Source: Gilliamella sp. WF3-4 (GTDB lineage: Bacteria > Pseudomonadota > Gammaproteobacteria > Enterobacterales > Orbaceae). From it: a stretch of DNA of 64,000 nucleotides. The notes beneath the pieces were generated by a model. The model had not been told where the DNA came from. It saw only the letters and a program-made list of their open reading frames with translations, and did not search any database. The stretch spans positions 1-64,000 of the forward strand of contig NZ_LZGW01000022.1 in NCBI RefSeq assembly GCF_001690275.1, in the 5' to 3' direction. Positions 18,672 to 27,884 of this stretch are shown here, one piece after another. Each line of letters begins with the position of its first letter. Positions within the stretch are counted from its first letter, which is position 1. The position numbers and the translations under genes are program-made.

Positions 18672-18748
18672 TTATTAATCACTGTTAGTTAATATTTTAT
18701 TTAACCATGAATTGGGGTCACGGCTTCTTTACCAAGTTCTGCTAAAGC

Positions 18749-19345
18749 TTATTTAAATGCTTCTGGACTTTTATCACTAGCTTGTTTTAAACGTTTATAT
18801 ATTTCTTGATGTATTTCTTCTGGGTATAGACCTTTATGTCCTGGAACATCTATTTTATTTAATGGATCATTAAAAACATCCTTTCGCCAATTTCCATTCT
18901 TAAATTTACCCAGCCCATTCTTTTTAAATAGGTTTTTAAATAGATCAAACCAATAAGAGTGTTTGTTTGTGGCAAGATGATGGGGCGGCGCATAAGCAGA
19001 AAGTCCCCATGGATCAATCCAAGTCAACCCATTTAGGCGCATACTGATACAGATTAAAATCACCAATCAGCCCAATCGGCTCAGGCTAGGTAAAGCGTCC
19101 TATATCAAGATCATAATACCTGAAGGTATTGTAATGTAAGCCGGTTTATCTGTCTAAATATTGTCCCTGATATCTGAGGTTTTGCTCTATTGAGTGATGT
19201 TCGATTTCATGAATCCGTTTACCCCAGAGCTGAAAACTGCATTCCCATAGTATTTTACCGTTTTCGTCGGTCAACTCTTCAGGACAGCCATTCAGGTCGG
19301 TGTGGATTACCCTTTCTGGGTGATTACCTCGTTGACACGATTCAT
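18749..19345 (-). pseudogene. Rhs core end with AHH-type (HNH/EndoVII) nuclease tip
   Basis: The core (LNGCPEELTDENGKILWECS, LWGKRIHEIEHHS, QGQYLDR) meets a TAA in place of the following Glu/Arg codon. An FT-TAG-P stop and a +1 shift in the APNG codons come next. The tip reads PPHHLATNKHSYWFDLFKNL, then NKIDVPGHKGLYPEEIHQEI. The PHHLATNK...GHKG-hPEE-H pattern is that of AHH nucleases in the HNH/EndoVII superfamily. The tip itself is an intact ~105-codon frame from 19066. Confidence 0.6.
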
Positions 19346-19495
19346 AATAGCTTTCTTTAAGCACTCAGCATAGTTGTTTAGCTGTAACTTCTTTACCCCA
19401 AGGTATTTTAGTGTGTATATTTAAGTCAATAACCTCATATCTGATACTTTTGCTAATTTCTATTTATATCTAGATTAGGTTCCCATTCGACTATT

Positions 19496-19855
19496 CTATC
19501 GCTTGCTGAGTGGAGTAACTTCGGCAGGAGTCCAAATTGACCGTTTCCATTGTATGAAGTTATTAGTTAGAATTTCTTTTATGTAACTTTCAAATTTAGA
19601 ATTAAAGTATTTATCAGATGTTATTGTTATTTTAAGAGTATAATGTTCATCACATAATAACTCACTAAGCCTATCAATTTTGTCGATAACGGCAATGCTA
19701 AAATTATCCAACTCCGCTCTGGCAATATAACGACCTTTTTCATCTTTACAGGATAATTTACATTTAAATGCCAGTTCTATCTTAGTCAGCATTTCTTTAA
19801 ATGAATTATTACTATCAATCAGTACAAAAGTTAATCGTCTTTCATTTATATTCAT
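19496..19855 (-). CDS. Putative immunity protein
   Basis: A 119-residue protein (MNINERRLTFVLIDSNNSFK...) with an alternating strand-helix pattern and the C-terminal block NNFIQWKRSIWTPAEVTPL. It sits 80 bp behind the IGYRGS-type toxin tip. No signal peptide; family not recognised; frame intact. Confidence 0.5.
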   Translation of the reverse strand: MNINERRLTFVLIDSNNSFKEMLTKIELAFKCKLSCKDEKGRYIARAELDNFSIAVIDKIDRLSELLCDEHYTLKITITSDKYFNSKFESYIKEILTNNFIQWKRSIWTPAEVTPLSKR

Positions 19856-19935
19856 AAATCTATTATCCTTGAAAAATTTAACGTTGAAATATTAAATCCA
19901 ACAATTATATCTTATAAAAAACAAAAAATTCGTTT

Positions 19936-20990
19936 TTATTTACAGCCAATTTTGCGCTGAATGTCACCCTTTCGAGCAAATTCCATTAACTCGTGAGTTT
20001 TAAAAATTCTAAAACCAAAGGATTCTTTTTTTAGCCACGGAAAAATTAAACGTAATTTACGGTCTATAGACGCTTCTATTTCCTTCATACCTTTAATTTC
20101 TGAAGCATCACGGCGTCTGTTTGTATATACCGGATCATGAGCTTTACTAATACCACTAGCAGCACTTCCTCTATAACCTATTTCGGCATTAGGATCGATT
20201 GCTTGTATTGCTGGCAAGTGTTCTCTAAGAATATCGTCAATTTGTTGTTGAACTCTATTTAAACTAATTAACCCCCACGGATCCGCCCAAGTCAACCCAT
20301 TAGGCGCATACTGATACAGATTAAAGCCACCGGCTAAACCTATCGGATCAGGCTGGGTAAAGCGACCTATATCCGGATCATAATACCTGAAGGTATTGTA
20401 ATGTAAGCCGGTTTATCTGTCTAAATATTGTCCCTGATATCTGAGGTTTTGCTCTATTGAGTGATGTTCGATTTCATGAATCCGTTTACCCCAGAGCTGA
20501 TGGCTGTATTCCTTGAATAATTCGCCGTTTGTATCGGCAAGCTCTTTTAGTGCACCGTTTAGAGCGGTGTGGAAGTACATTACCTTTTGTGGTTCATTAC
20601 TTCGTTTGTTTATGCGTGCAAGATGTTCGTAGCAGCTCTGGTTAGTATAGCTATACAGGCTGTTGTGCTGATTAAGACTGGTTTCCTGAATCGTTGTTAA
20701 GCCATCCCACAGTAAGTGGGTACGGTTGTAGGGGGTGCCTGTGCTGTTTAACTGATGTTTTTCGATACGCCGGCCAAGGGCGTTGTAGATGTAGCCGTAA
20801 CGCTAACTGCGGTCTGATTGTTCGATGCGTACTTTGTTCAGGCGGTGTTCGACGTCGTAGTGGTAGTACAGGGTAGAGCCGATGGTTTGTTTGCTCTGGG
20901 TTCGACCGTGCTCATCGTAGCGGTAGCTCTAGTCTCTGAATTTAAGTAGCTGGTTACAGCGGATCAGGTTGTGGTTGCTTGTCCAGATAT
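19936..20990 (-). pseudogene. Decayed Rhs core with IGYRGS-type (nucleotidyltransferase-like) toxin tip
   Basis: A long Rhs core stretch is readable (GRTQSKQTIGSTLYYHYD, GYIYNALGRRIEKHQLN, YSYTNQSCYEHLARINK, LWGKRIHEIEHHS) with at least three stops, including a TAA after LDR shared with the 18749 copy. The tip ([20 protein letters not shown] ... [19 protein letters not shown]) resembles toxins in which GS is followed by a DxD pair, as in nucleotidyltransferases. Here HDP runs straight into [10 protein letters not shown], so the segment that should hold DxD is deleted. The toxin is probably inactive. Confidence 0.5.
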
Positions 20991-21369
20991 TTTTTGCTAG
21001 TACACTTCTAATTAATTCAAGTTTGACTGACCCTTATTCGTAAAAAGCATCTACCCTTGAGCCATTGCTAGACCCATAATACTTTCTGTTTTATTTAAGT
21101 TATACTCCTAAATAAATACAAAATAATTCCTCACATTGGATTTTTAAAAATATATTTAATCAATCATAAATAGAATTGTTGATAACAATATAATTCAATT
21201 AATAAGCAACTTTGAATTGACAGCTTTTTAGAACAGTAAACAAAATTTTAATTTTATATAGCGGATTAGAATATTTAAATTTAAAAAGTAATTGATATAT
21301 CTAATGCTTAGCTATTATTTTGCTTTTTCCAGATATTTAATCGTATTTACGATAGAATTCTAGTAATTA
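20991..21369. other. AT-rich stretch without a recognisable gene
   Basis: I find no convincing frame, RNA gene or hairpin terminator on either strand across these ~380 bases. A minus-strand scrap at 21000-21110 gives only short open pieces. Confidence 0.4.
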
Positions 21370-21777
21370 TTACAATGGATATTTGTCCCAATTATTATCA
21401 AACTTATCATATACCTCTTTTTTATCAATACGCCACTCATGTTTTTTGTAATGCAAGGTATAACGAAATTGACTTTTTGTACGATTTTGTTGTTGAGTGT
21501 AAATAACTACTTTATTCCCTTTGAGTTCTTCTATTTTTAATATTTCTTCATCTGGTGAGTACTCTGGTGGGTTTCCACAAGATAATGCTGCTTGTCGACC
21601 ATATTTTCGTTCTTTTTTTGTACAGAATTTATCAAATATAAAATTCAAATCTTTAGTCATTTGTAAATAAGCTTCTTCTGAAGAATCACTTTTTAATTTT
21701 GGATAGCAACGTATTTCCCAATGATTCATCGCAATAATGAATTCTTTTAATACGTTTTTCGCAATTTCAATATTCAT
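21370..21777 (-). CDS. NTF2-fold immunity protein
   Basis: A 135-residue protein with LKEFIIAMNHWE near the N-terminus, CGNPPEYSPDEEILKIEELK in the middle, and the end FRYTLHYKKHEWRIDKKEV. The ending R-xx-W-RIDKKE followed by a tryptophan is typical of NTF2-like immunity proteins of polymorphic toxin systems. It starts 30 bp after the nuclease tip at 21807. It should act in the cytosol by binding the nuclease. Confidence 0.65.
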   Translation of the reverse strand: MNIEIAKNVLKEFIIAMNHWEIRCYPKLKSDSSEEAYLQMTKDLNFIFDKFCTKKERKYGRQAALSCGNPPEYSPDEEILKIEELKGNKVVIYTQQQNRTKSQFRYTLHYKKHEWRIDKKEVYDKFDNNWDKYPL

Positions 21778-21806
21778 TTAGTTTACCTAATTTTTAAAAA
21801 TATTAT

Positions 21807-22345
21807 TTAATACATTCTTACCACTTTTGGAAAACTGAGTATTCTATTTGGGGGGCTTGTGCCTTCTTTGCCATAAATAAAATTCCATTTAATATCCACA
21901 GCTCCATATTCTTGAATATACTGTTTAATTGTTTTTTCAAAAGCTCGATATTGACCACGATTTATTCCTTTTAACTGAGGGAAAACATTATCTATGCCTC
22001 CTGAACCGCCTAATATTTTCGCTAAAATATATCCCGCATCATCATCTGCGTTACCTAACCTTCTAGCAAATGCGCTTGGAAAAAGGTTAGTTGCTGTGCC
22101 TGATCCTATATCAGCTCTTGAAACTGTCGCTTTTGCTGAAAGAGGTTGCCCCTGTGCTCCTCGTTTACCTTTTACTTCACAAATCCATCTCCACGGATCA
22201 ATCCAAGTTAACCCATTAGGCGCCAGATTCAACCCACCTAGCAATTCTATCGGATCCGGCTGGGTAAAACGACCAATATCCGGATCATAGTACCCGAAAG
22301 TATTGTAATGTAAGCTGGTTTCCCTGTATAAATATTGTTTTCAAT
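21807..22345 (-). pseudogene. Rhs core end with non-specific endonuclease (Endonuclease_NS_2-like) toxin, catalytic His replaced
   Basis: The Rhs junction ([12 protein letters not shown] region, GLTWIDPW) is shortened (GGLNLAPNG lacks YQY). The tip reads DADDDAGYILAKILGGSGG, then NVFPQLKGINRGQYRAFEKT and PPNRILSFPKV. This is the DNA/RNA non-specific endonuclease family, whose motif is normally D-AGHIIA-x-LGGSG with His as general base. Here the codon is TAT (Tyr), one transition from CAT. The readable tip is open from 22244. Confidence 0.65.
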
Positions 22346-22380
22346 ACCAACAGAGATGCAGTTAACCTTACGGTTATTAT

Positions 22381-23412
22381 TTATAAACCATATAAATCAT
22401 TTATATCATCTTCACACACTAATTTAGAAATAAATTCATTAAAACTATTGCATAGAAAAAAAGTACTCTTATCTTGATTATCCGTTAAAGATAAATTATC
22501 AGACCATGTGTCAAGAGTATAGTAGTATATTTTCCCATTATTAATATCGATGCAGAAATAATTACCACCCGCGTCAATCGCAAAAGGTAAAAAAGTTTCC
22601 GGTAATAACTTTCTACTCCATAAATTTTCTGCTTTGGAAGGCATTAAATAGTTCTTGTCATTATTAAACTTTTTATAGTATTTAACGGGTATTAGTTCAT
22701 GAATTGCAACCCATTCAAATTCACTTTCAGGATCCAGCCAAGCATTATTCTCTGGCATTCCTCCATTGTGTTGTAACAGGAATTGTCTTAGTTGAACAGG
22801 AATTTTTATCTTTAAAAGTTTTTCAACCTCATTTAGGTCAGTGGTATTAATTGCTTGTTGAGAATTGTAGAATTTGTTGCTTGTTCTTGGTTTAATATCT
22901 TCATCTTCAATGGTTTCTATTTTGTCTTGATCTTCATCACAAATTAAAGCATTTAAGAAATTTTCTAATGAATCAGATAAATAGATACTATTTTTTTTAA
23001 AATTTTGCTCTGTATTTAGGGTGTCATCCCATTCTAATCTGAGATATTGATATATCGCACCAGTATTAATATTCATACACAAAAAACCATTACTTAAATC
23101 GCGAGCAAAAGGTAACAGCTCCTTAGGTAACTTTTTATTATCCCAATGTTTGAAAGCAATACCTTCCATGATAAAATCTGGGTCATTCCTAAATGCTTTA
23201 TTATATTTTATAGGAATAAAATTAAAAACTTTAAGTTTGTATGGAGGAACAGTTGTTTTCCAAATATCTTTATATACCATTCCTCCATTACAATTAAGAT
23301 AAAACTGTCTTAAAGAATCTGGAATTGTGATACCTAACCTCTTTTCACAAGCATTTAAATCTTTATCAGTCAGCTTTTTTTCGCAGTCATAAAAGTTATC
23401 TATATTAATCAT
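22381..23412 (-). CDS. Two-domain SUKH (SMI1/KNR4) immunity protein
   Basis: A 343-residue protein made of two tandem SUKH domains. The first has LGITIPDSLRQFYLNCNGGM, WDNKKLPKELLPFARD and FLCMNINTGAIYQY. The second has LLKIKIPVQLRQFLLQHNGG, RKLLPETFLPFAIDAGGNYF and CIDINNGKIYYYT. An acidic Asp/Glu linker joins them. The ATG at 23412 is preferred (GGGA upstream). It follows a WHH-type nuclease tip, and SUKH proteins commonly neutralise nucleases. The doubled domain may cover two variants of the toxin. Confidence 0.75.
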   Translation of the reverse strand: MINIDNFYDCEKKLTDKDLNACEKRLGITIPDSLRQFYLNCNGGMVYKDIWKTTVPPYKLKVFNFIPIKYNKAFRNDPDFIMEGIAFKHWDNKKLPKELLPFARDLSNGFLCMNINTGAIYQYLRLEWDDTLNTEQNFKKNSIYLSDSLENFLNALICDEDQDKIETIEDEDIKPRTSNKFYNSQQAINTTDLNEVEKLLKIKIPVQLRQFLLQHNGGMPENNAWLDPESEFEWVAIHELIPVKYYKKFNNDKNYLMPSKAENLWSRKLLPETFLPFAIDAGGNYFCIDINNGKIYYYTLDTWSDNLSLTDNQDKSTFFLCNSFNEFISKLVCEDDINDLYGL

Positions 23413-23442
23413 ATTAATTCCCAAATTATATTGCGTCTTTAA

Positions 23443-24540
23443 TTAACAAAATTTACTTATTAGCTCTTTTAGTCTCTTCGGTACTCTACCTGTTAACCAC
23501 CCTTGTGTATATGAATAGTCTACTGCTTGTGGTGAGCCATATTTAGTGCCCGAATGTGCACCAAATTGAGAAACTGAACCTTTATGACGAATTGCTTTAT
23601 GAGTTTCCGTTTTAATTAATTGCATAGTAGTTTTACCAGTTTTCGGATCAAAATCGTCAACATGATGCCAAGTATATCCTACGGCATCTTTCTTTTTGAT
23701 TCCAGCCGCTTTAAATGCAGCAGCAAAATCTCTAGACCTAGTCCCTTGCATTGTGATTTGAACAATATTTTTTTGACCTTCTTTTACAGGGCATAATCTG
23801 GAGAATCTGTAAAATCTATTCCTTGTAATGCTAGCCTCCATGGATCAACCCAAGTTAACCCATTTAGGCGCATACTGATACAGATTAAAGTCACCAATCA
23901 GCCCGATTGGCTCAGGCTAGGTAAAGCGTCCTATATCCGGATCATAATACCTGAAAGTATTGTAATGTAAGCCGGTTTCTCTGTCTAAATATTGTCCCTG
24001 ATATCTGAGGTTTTGCTCTATGGGCTCGAGTTCGATTTCATGAATCCGTTTACCCCAGAGCTGATAGCTGTATTCCCAGAGTAATTTACTGTTTGCATCG
24101 GCAAGCTCTTTTAGTGCACCGTTTAGAGCGGTGTGGAAGTAAATTATCTTTTGTGGTTCATTACTTCGTTTGTCTATGCGTGCAAGATGTTCGTAGCTGT
24201 TCTGGTCGGTATAGATATACAGGCTGCTGTGCTGATTAAAACTGGTTTCCTGAATCATTGTTAAGCCATCCCACAGGAATCGGGTACGGTTGTAGGGTTT
24301 GCCTGCGCTGTCTAGCTGATGTTTTTCGATACGCTGGCCAAGGGCGTCGTAGATGTAGCCGTAACGCTGGCTGCGGTCTGTTTGTTCGATGCGTACTTCG
24401 CTCAGGCGGTGCTCGGTGTCGTAGTGGTAGTGTTGGGTTGCGCCGATGGCATCGCGTTTGAAACGGTGGATGATTTCGGCACTGCTGCCGGCAGCAAAGT
24501 GTATATTGCTGACGTTGTCGAGTAGTTCATAATCTAAATT
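23443..24540 (-). pseudogene. Rhs core plus WHH-type (HNH/EndoVII) nuclease toxin, frame broken
   Basis: A good stretch of Rhs core is open from ~24535 ([62 protein letters not shown]) and stops at TAG where TQPDP is expected. The APNG codons carry a +1 insertion. The tip then shifts frame again near 23790. Its readable end (TMQGTRSRDFAAAFKAAGIK, VGYTWHHVDDFDPKTGKTTM, ETHKAIRHKGSVSQFG) is a WHH nuclease of the HNH/EndoVII fold. Three lesions separate core from toxin. Confidence 0.65.
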
Positions 24541-24597
24541 TTATTTGCGTTCTTCCGAGAAATGTTTGCTCTTTTAATCAGCCTTACCAAATAAAGA

Positions 24598-25464
24598 CTA
24601 CAATATTTTTAATTTTTCGGTTAACTCTTTTATACATGTGTCTGCCAATTTTTTGTATTCTATAGCAATTTTTCCTGAATACTTCTCATCAACCATTTTT
24701 TCAAACTCTTGAAATGTGCCAAAAAAGTCATTCATTTGAATAGCGAATCCGTTATTAACCCAACAAGCAAAAATAGTTTGTGAGTTATCTTCGCAGTTTT
24801 TGCAATAAGCTATATTTTGTATTTTATCTATATCTAAATATAAACCGGTGCCAACAGATAAATTGTCAGGTAATTCTCGAATACTTGTTGATTCTATACT
24901 TAATTTACCTCCAATCGATAAATTTTCAGGTAATATTTTGATTTTTGAGTATTTTAAATCTAAATCACCTTTAATTGAGAAATTTTCAGGTAACGCTTCT
25001 ATTTCAGTAAACCCTAAATATAAACTACCTCCAATAAAAAAATTTTTAGGTAATACTTTGATTTTTGTCATTGTTAAATTTAGATCACCTTTAACAGATA
25101 GGCTTTCCGGTAGTGCTGTTATTTCTGTATTCGCTAAATTTAGACTACCACTTATAGAAAAATTTTTAGGTAATGCTTTGATTTCCGTATTTGTTAAATA
25201 TAAATAACCTCCAATAAATACCTTTTCAGGTATAGTTTTGATTTCTGTATTTCTTAAATCTAAATCACCACTAACAGAAAAATTTTTAGGTAGTGCTTCA
25301 ATTTTTGTATGAGTTAAAATCAAATCACCGTTAATAGATAAGTTCTCAGGTAATGCTTTAATTCCTCTGTTTCTTAAATTTAAATTACCATCAATAGTGA
25401 TTTTATTGTCTTGAATGAGATACTTTATACCTTTTTTATTTAGTAATTCTAAAAGTTTCTTCAT
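24598..25464 (-). CDS. Leucine-rich-repeat protein with nine 20-residue repeats
   Basis: A 288-residue protein. After a short start (MKKLLELLNKKGIKYL) come about nine near-identical 20-residue units of the form DLxLxxTxIxALPxNFSIxG, giving a regular 60-bp DNA repeat. A ~90-residue tail with two Cys pairs (YCKNCEDN) and EFEKMVDEKYSGKIAIEYKK follows. The LPxx-type repeat recalls bacterial LRR proteins. It has no signal peptide and no E3-ligase domain. It lies between an Rhs core and an immunity gene, so a role as an immunity or adaptor protein is plausible but not shown. Confidence 0.6.
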   Translation of the reverse strand: MKKLLELLNKKGIKYLIQDNKITIDGNLNLRNRGIKALPENLSINGDLILTHTKIEALPKNFSVSGDLDLRNTEIKTIPEKVFIGGYLYLTNTEIKALPKNFSISGSLNLANTEITALPESLSVKGDLNLTMTKIKVLPKNFFIGGSLYLGFTEIEALPENFSIKGDLDLKYSKIKILPENLSIGGKLSIESTSIRELPDNLSVGTGLYLDIDKIQNIAYCKNCEDNSQTIFACWVNNGFAIQMNDFFGTFQEFEKMVDEKYSGKIAIEYKKLADTCIKELTEKLKIL

Positions 25465-25590
25465 AATCTCTCTTTAGCAATAAAAACGGCTTTAAATAGG
25501 CTGCATTAATGCGATTGACAACGGTAAATCTTACTATTACAGATTTATGCTTAATACTGGAAAAGTCAAAAAAAGACCTTTCCAGTATTA

Positions 25591-25917
25591 TTAATCTAAA
25601 AAATCATCATTTTCAAGGTAGTAAATAATAGCATCTAATAAATCTTCTTTTGTAGCATTAGGATGATGATCTAATTTATTGTCAATAATATCTAAAAAAG
25701 TTTGATATTCCAACCAATCTCGATATTTATCAGGGTACTTATTACACAGCTCACCCATTTCATCATCATCATCATCAGTTTCAGGAAGGTAAAAAGTACC
25801 TTCTCTTATATCCTTTTTTTTATTACCTATCTTAATATTTGTAAATAAAAAATACCATAATTCAGGACGATCTTTATAAATAGTTAATAGTCCATTGATA
25901 CCTTCGATAATTTTCAT
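25591..25917 (-). CDS. Putative immunity protein
   Basis: A 108-residue acidic protein (MKIIEGINGLLTIYKDRPEL...) with a DDDDDE run and DWLEYQTFLDIID. It starts 17 bp after the toxin scrap at 25934. No signal peptide; family not recognised; intact frame. A minus-strand hairpin (GGAAAGG/CCTTTCC with T run) near 25560-25590 could end its transcript. Confidence 0.5.
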   Translation of the reverse strand: MKIIEGINGLLTIYKDRPELWYFLFTNIKIGNKKKDIREGTFYLPETDDDDDEMGELCNKYPDKYRDWLEYQTFLDIIDNKLDHHPNATKEDLLDAIIYYLENDDFLD

Positions 25918-25933
25918 TCATAATCTCCAATTA

Positions 25934-26048
25934 TTATTTACGACAAATTGTACCACCGCCCCATTTTTTGCGACCACCCGAACCATCTGGGTGATATATT
26001 TTATGATATTTATTGTGATCTTTTCGATCAACTAATTTTAATGAACCT
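25934..26048 (-). pseudogene. Toxin C-terminal scrap cut at an IS terminus
   Basis: The end of a toxin is open (GSLKLVDRKDHNKYHKIYHP then GSGGRKKWGGGTICRK, stop). Its upstream side runs into GGGGTATTTACA at 26049, which is exactly the right terminus of the IS407-group element. The rest of the toxin is gone. A Lys/Gly/His-rich end of this kind suggests a nuclease, without family proof. Confidence 0.5.
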
Positions 26049-26064
26049 GGGGTATTTACACTTT

Positions 26065-26185
26065 CAACTTACAATGCGAAATCTATAAATCAATATTTAA
26101 TAATGAGTTATCAATTAAATTTGAATCTATTACTAACGAATTTGTAAAATGAGTTTATCTAAAATACAATCAGAAAAAATCTACA
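26065..26185 (-). pseudogene. Pentapeptide-repeat gene remnant between two IS ends
   Basis: This piece matches the 16985-17050 part of the pentapeptide gene (AATTTGAATctattactAACGAATTTGTAAAAT, interrupted similarity) and is flanked by two IS right termini pointing at each other (26049-26060 and 26188-26199). It is a duplicated, broken bit of that gene. Confidence 0.5.
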
Positions 26186-26187
26186 CT

Positions 26188-27371
26188 TGTAAATACCCCA
26201 AACTTAGTACACAACTCACGTAGAAAATCATGTTGCTTGTTTTAGTGTTTTATACTCAATCGGTATCATGTTATTTAATGCCTCATGCGGTCTTTCGGTG
26301 TTATAAATGGTTAGCCATTCTTCGGTTATCTTTCTTACTTGTTCTAGATTATTAAATAGATATAAATCGAGTACTTCAGTACGATAGGGTTCAATATAGC
26401 CATTTTGATATGGGCTACCGGGCTGGATATAATCAATGGTTATACCATGTAATTTAGCCCAGTTGGTAAAGGTTTTTCCTGTAAATTCTGGGCCATTATC
26501 GACCCGTATTTTTAATGGATACCCATGATATTCGGCCAGTTTATCTAAGTAACGGGTAATCCTTCCTGCGGGTAAGCTTACTGCAATATCAATCCCTAAT
26601 GCATCACGATTAAAGTCATCGATGACATTGAATGTTCTAAAGCGACGTTGATTACGGCTACTGTCACTCATAAAATCCATTGACCAACATTCACCTTGTT
26701 TATTGGGAGCCAATAACTTTTCTGGCTCCCGAGGTGGCATTCGTTGTTTTCGTTTTGTTTTAAGATTCAGTTTTAACTCACAATACACTCGATAAACACG
26801 TTTATGATTCCATTGATAGCTGAGCTTTCTGATACGATTAAAACATTTAGGAAAGCCCCATCGTAAATGCCAGTCTGTGATAGCATTCAACACCGAAATA
26901 ATCACGAATCATCCTGTAACTTAGATTGATAGTAGTAAGCACAACGGCTTAAGCCAACAATAGCACAACTCATAACAATAGTAACTGAATGATTTTGTTG
27001 TAGTTGCTGTGCCCACGTTTTACGTGCCTTTGTGGGCACTAAAGCTTTTTTATGATTTCTTCCTGAAGCTGGGATTTTAAGCTCAGTTCGGCAAACATCT
27101 GCTTAAGCTTACGGTTTTCAACCTCCAGCTCCTTTAAGCATTTAATATCCGACGTTTCCATACCGCCGTATTTTTCTCGCCATTTATAGAAAGTTGAATT
27201 ACCCATGCTCTATTTACGGCACAGTTCTTTAACGGGAATACCCGCTTCTGCTTCTTTTAAAATAGCTACGATTTGATGTTCAGTCATTTTTTTCATAATT
27301 GAATCCTCTTTTACTTTTATCATAGAGAATTTTCTACTTTTTTGCTGTACTATTTTAGGGGGATAGTTACA
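26188..27371 (-). mobile_element. IS407-group insertion sequence, copy 2 (inverted relative to copy 1)
   Basis: In plus orientation the termini are TGTAAATACCCC at the left and GGGGATAGTTACA at the right, so the element reads leftward. Length is 1184 bp. The flanking tetranucleotides (CACT and GTAC) differ, so there is no target duplication. Together with copy 1 it brackets the Rhs graveyard in inverted orientation. Confidence 0.85.
26228..27296 (-). pseudogene. Defective OrfA-OrfB transposase of IS copy 2
   Basis: OrfA begins MKKMTEHQIVAILKEAEAG and stops at the same TAG after CRK as in copies 1 and 3. The coil region continues (GMGNSTFYKWREKYGG, ENRKLKQMFAELSL). OrfB lost one G in GATTCG(G)TGATT near 26910, which shifts the frame. 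Downstream a 225-codon frame keeps the catalytic core: WSMDFMSD, NVIDDFNRDALGID, VDNGPEFTGKTFTNWAKLHG, and the end ERPHEALNNMIPIEYKTL. The third catalytic Glu region reads YIEPYRTEVLDLY, altered from the YIERFNRTYRTE of other copies. Confidence 0.85.
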
Positions 27372-27701
27372 GTACCTTCTATTAAATTTATTTTTATAGC
27401 AAATATAGAGCAATTTTCGAACTCTCTTAACTATAGTGGTGAAATATGGATTAGTTGTTTAATTTGGGATAATTTTGTTAACGATCTGGTTACATTAAAA
27501 AAAATAGCTATTTTGTATGATATGAATAAAATGTTTTCTATAAAAATAGAAAAAGATGAAAAAAACATTAAATATTCATGGTCTGTGACTCGTCAGGGAA
27601 TATTTAAGGATATTGTGCAGTCAAGTTATCAAACCATTATTTCAGAAGATACATTGAATTATGTTAAATCACAATTTACCAATTATCCTAAGTGGTGGTA
27701 A
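27372..27701 (+). pseudogene. C-terminal fragment of an unidentified gene cut by IS copy 2
   Basis: About 108 codons are open from the IS boundary to a TAA at 27701: VPSIKFIFIANIEQFSNSL, YSGEIWISCLIWDNFVNDL, FSIKIEKDEKNIKYSWSVT and FTNYPKWW. No start codon lies near the beginning, so the N-terminus has been lost. It reads like an immunity protein or effector domain. It could be the lost end of the effector fragment at 3991-4748, because the two lie at the outer sides of the two inverted IS copies. This is only a hypothesis. Confidence 0.4.
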
Positions 27702-27884
27702 TTATAAAATTCCACGTTTTAAAACAGCTAGAATGTTTCTTTTTTACTTTGTTATTTTATTTATCATTAAAAAATCAAATAAAATCAATGATTTTTCTGA
27801 ACAATTATTATAAAAATAACACAATAACCTTTTCGTATATCCAAAAGTTATTTTACTATATTAGTACGACAAATACGGCAATGT

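Noticed and set aside
24848..25207. Plus-strand frame of repeated PPIDKFSGN-like units
   Set aside because: Antisense reading of the leucine-rich-repeat gene; its regularity comes from the 60-bp repeat.
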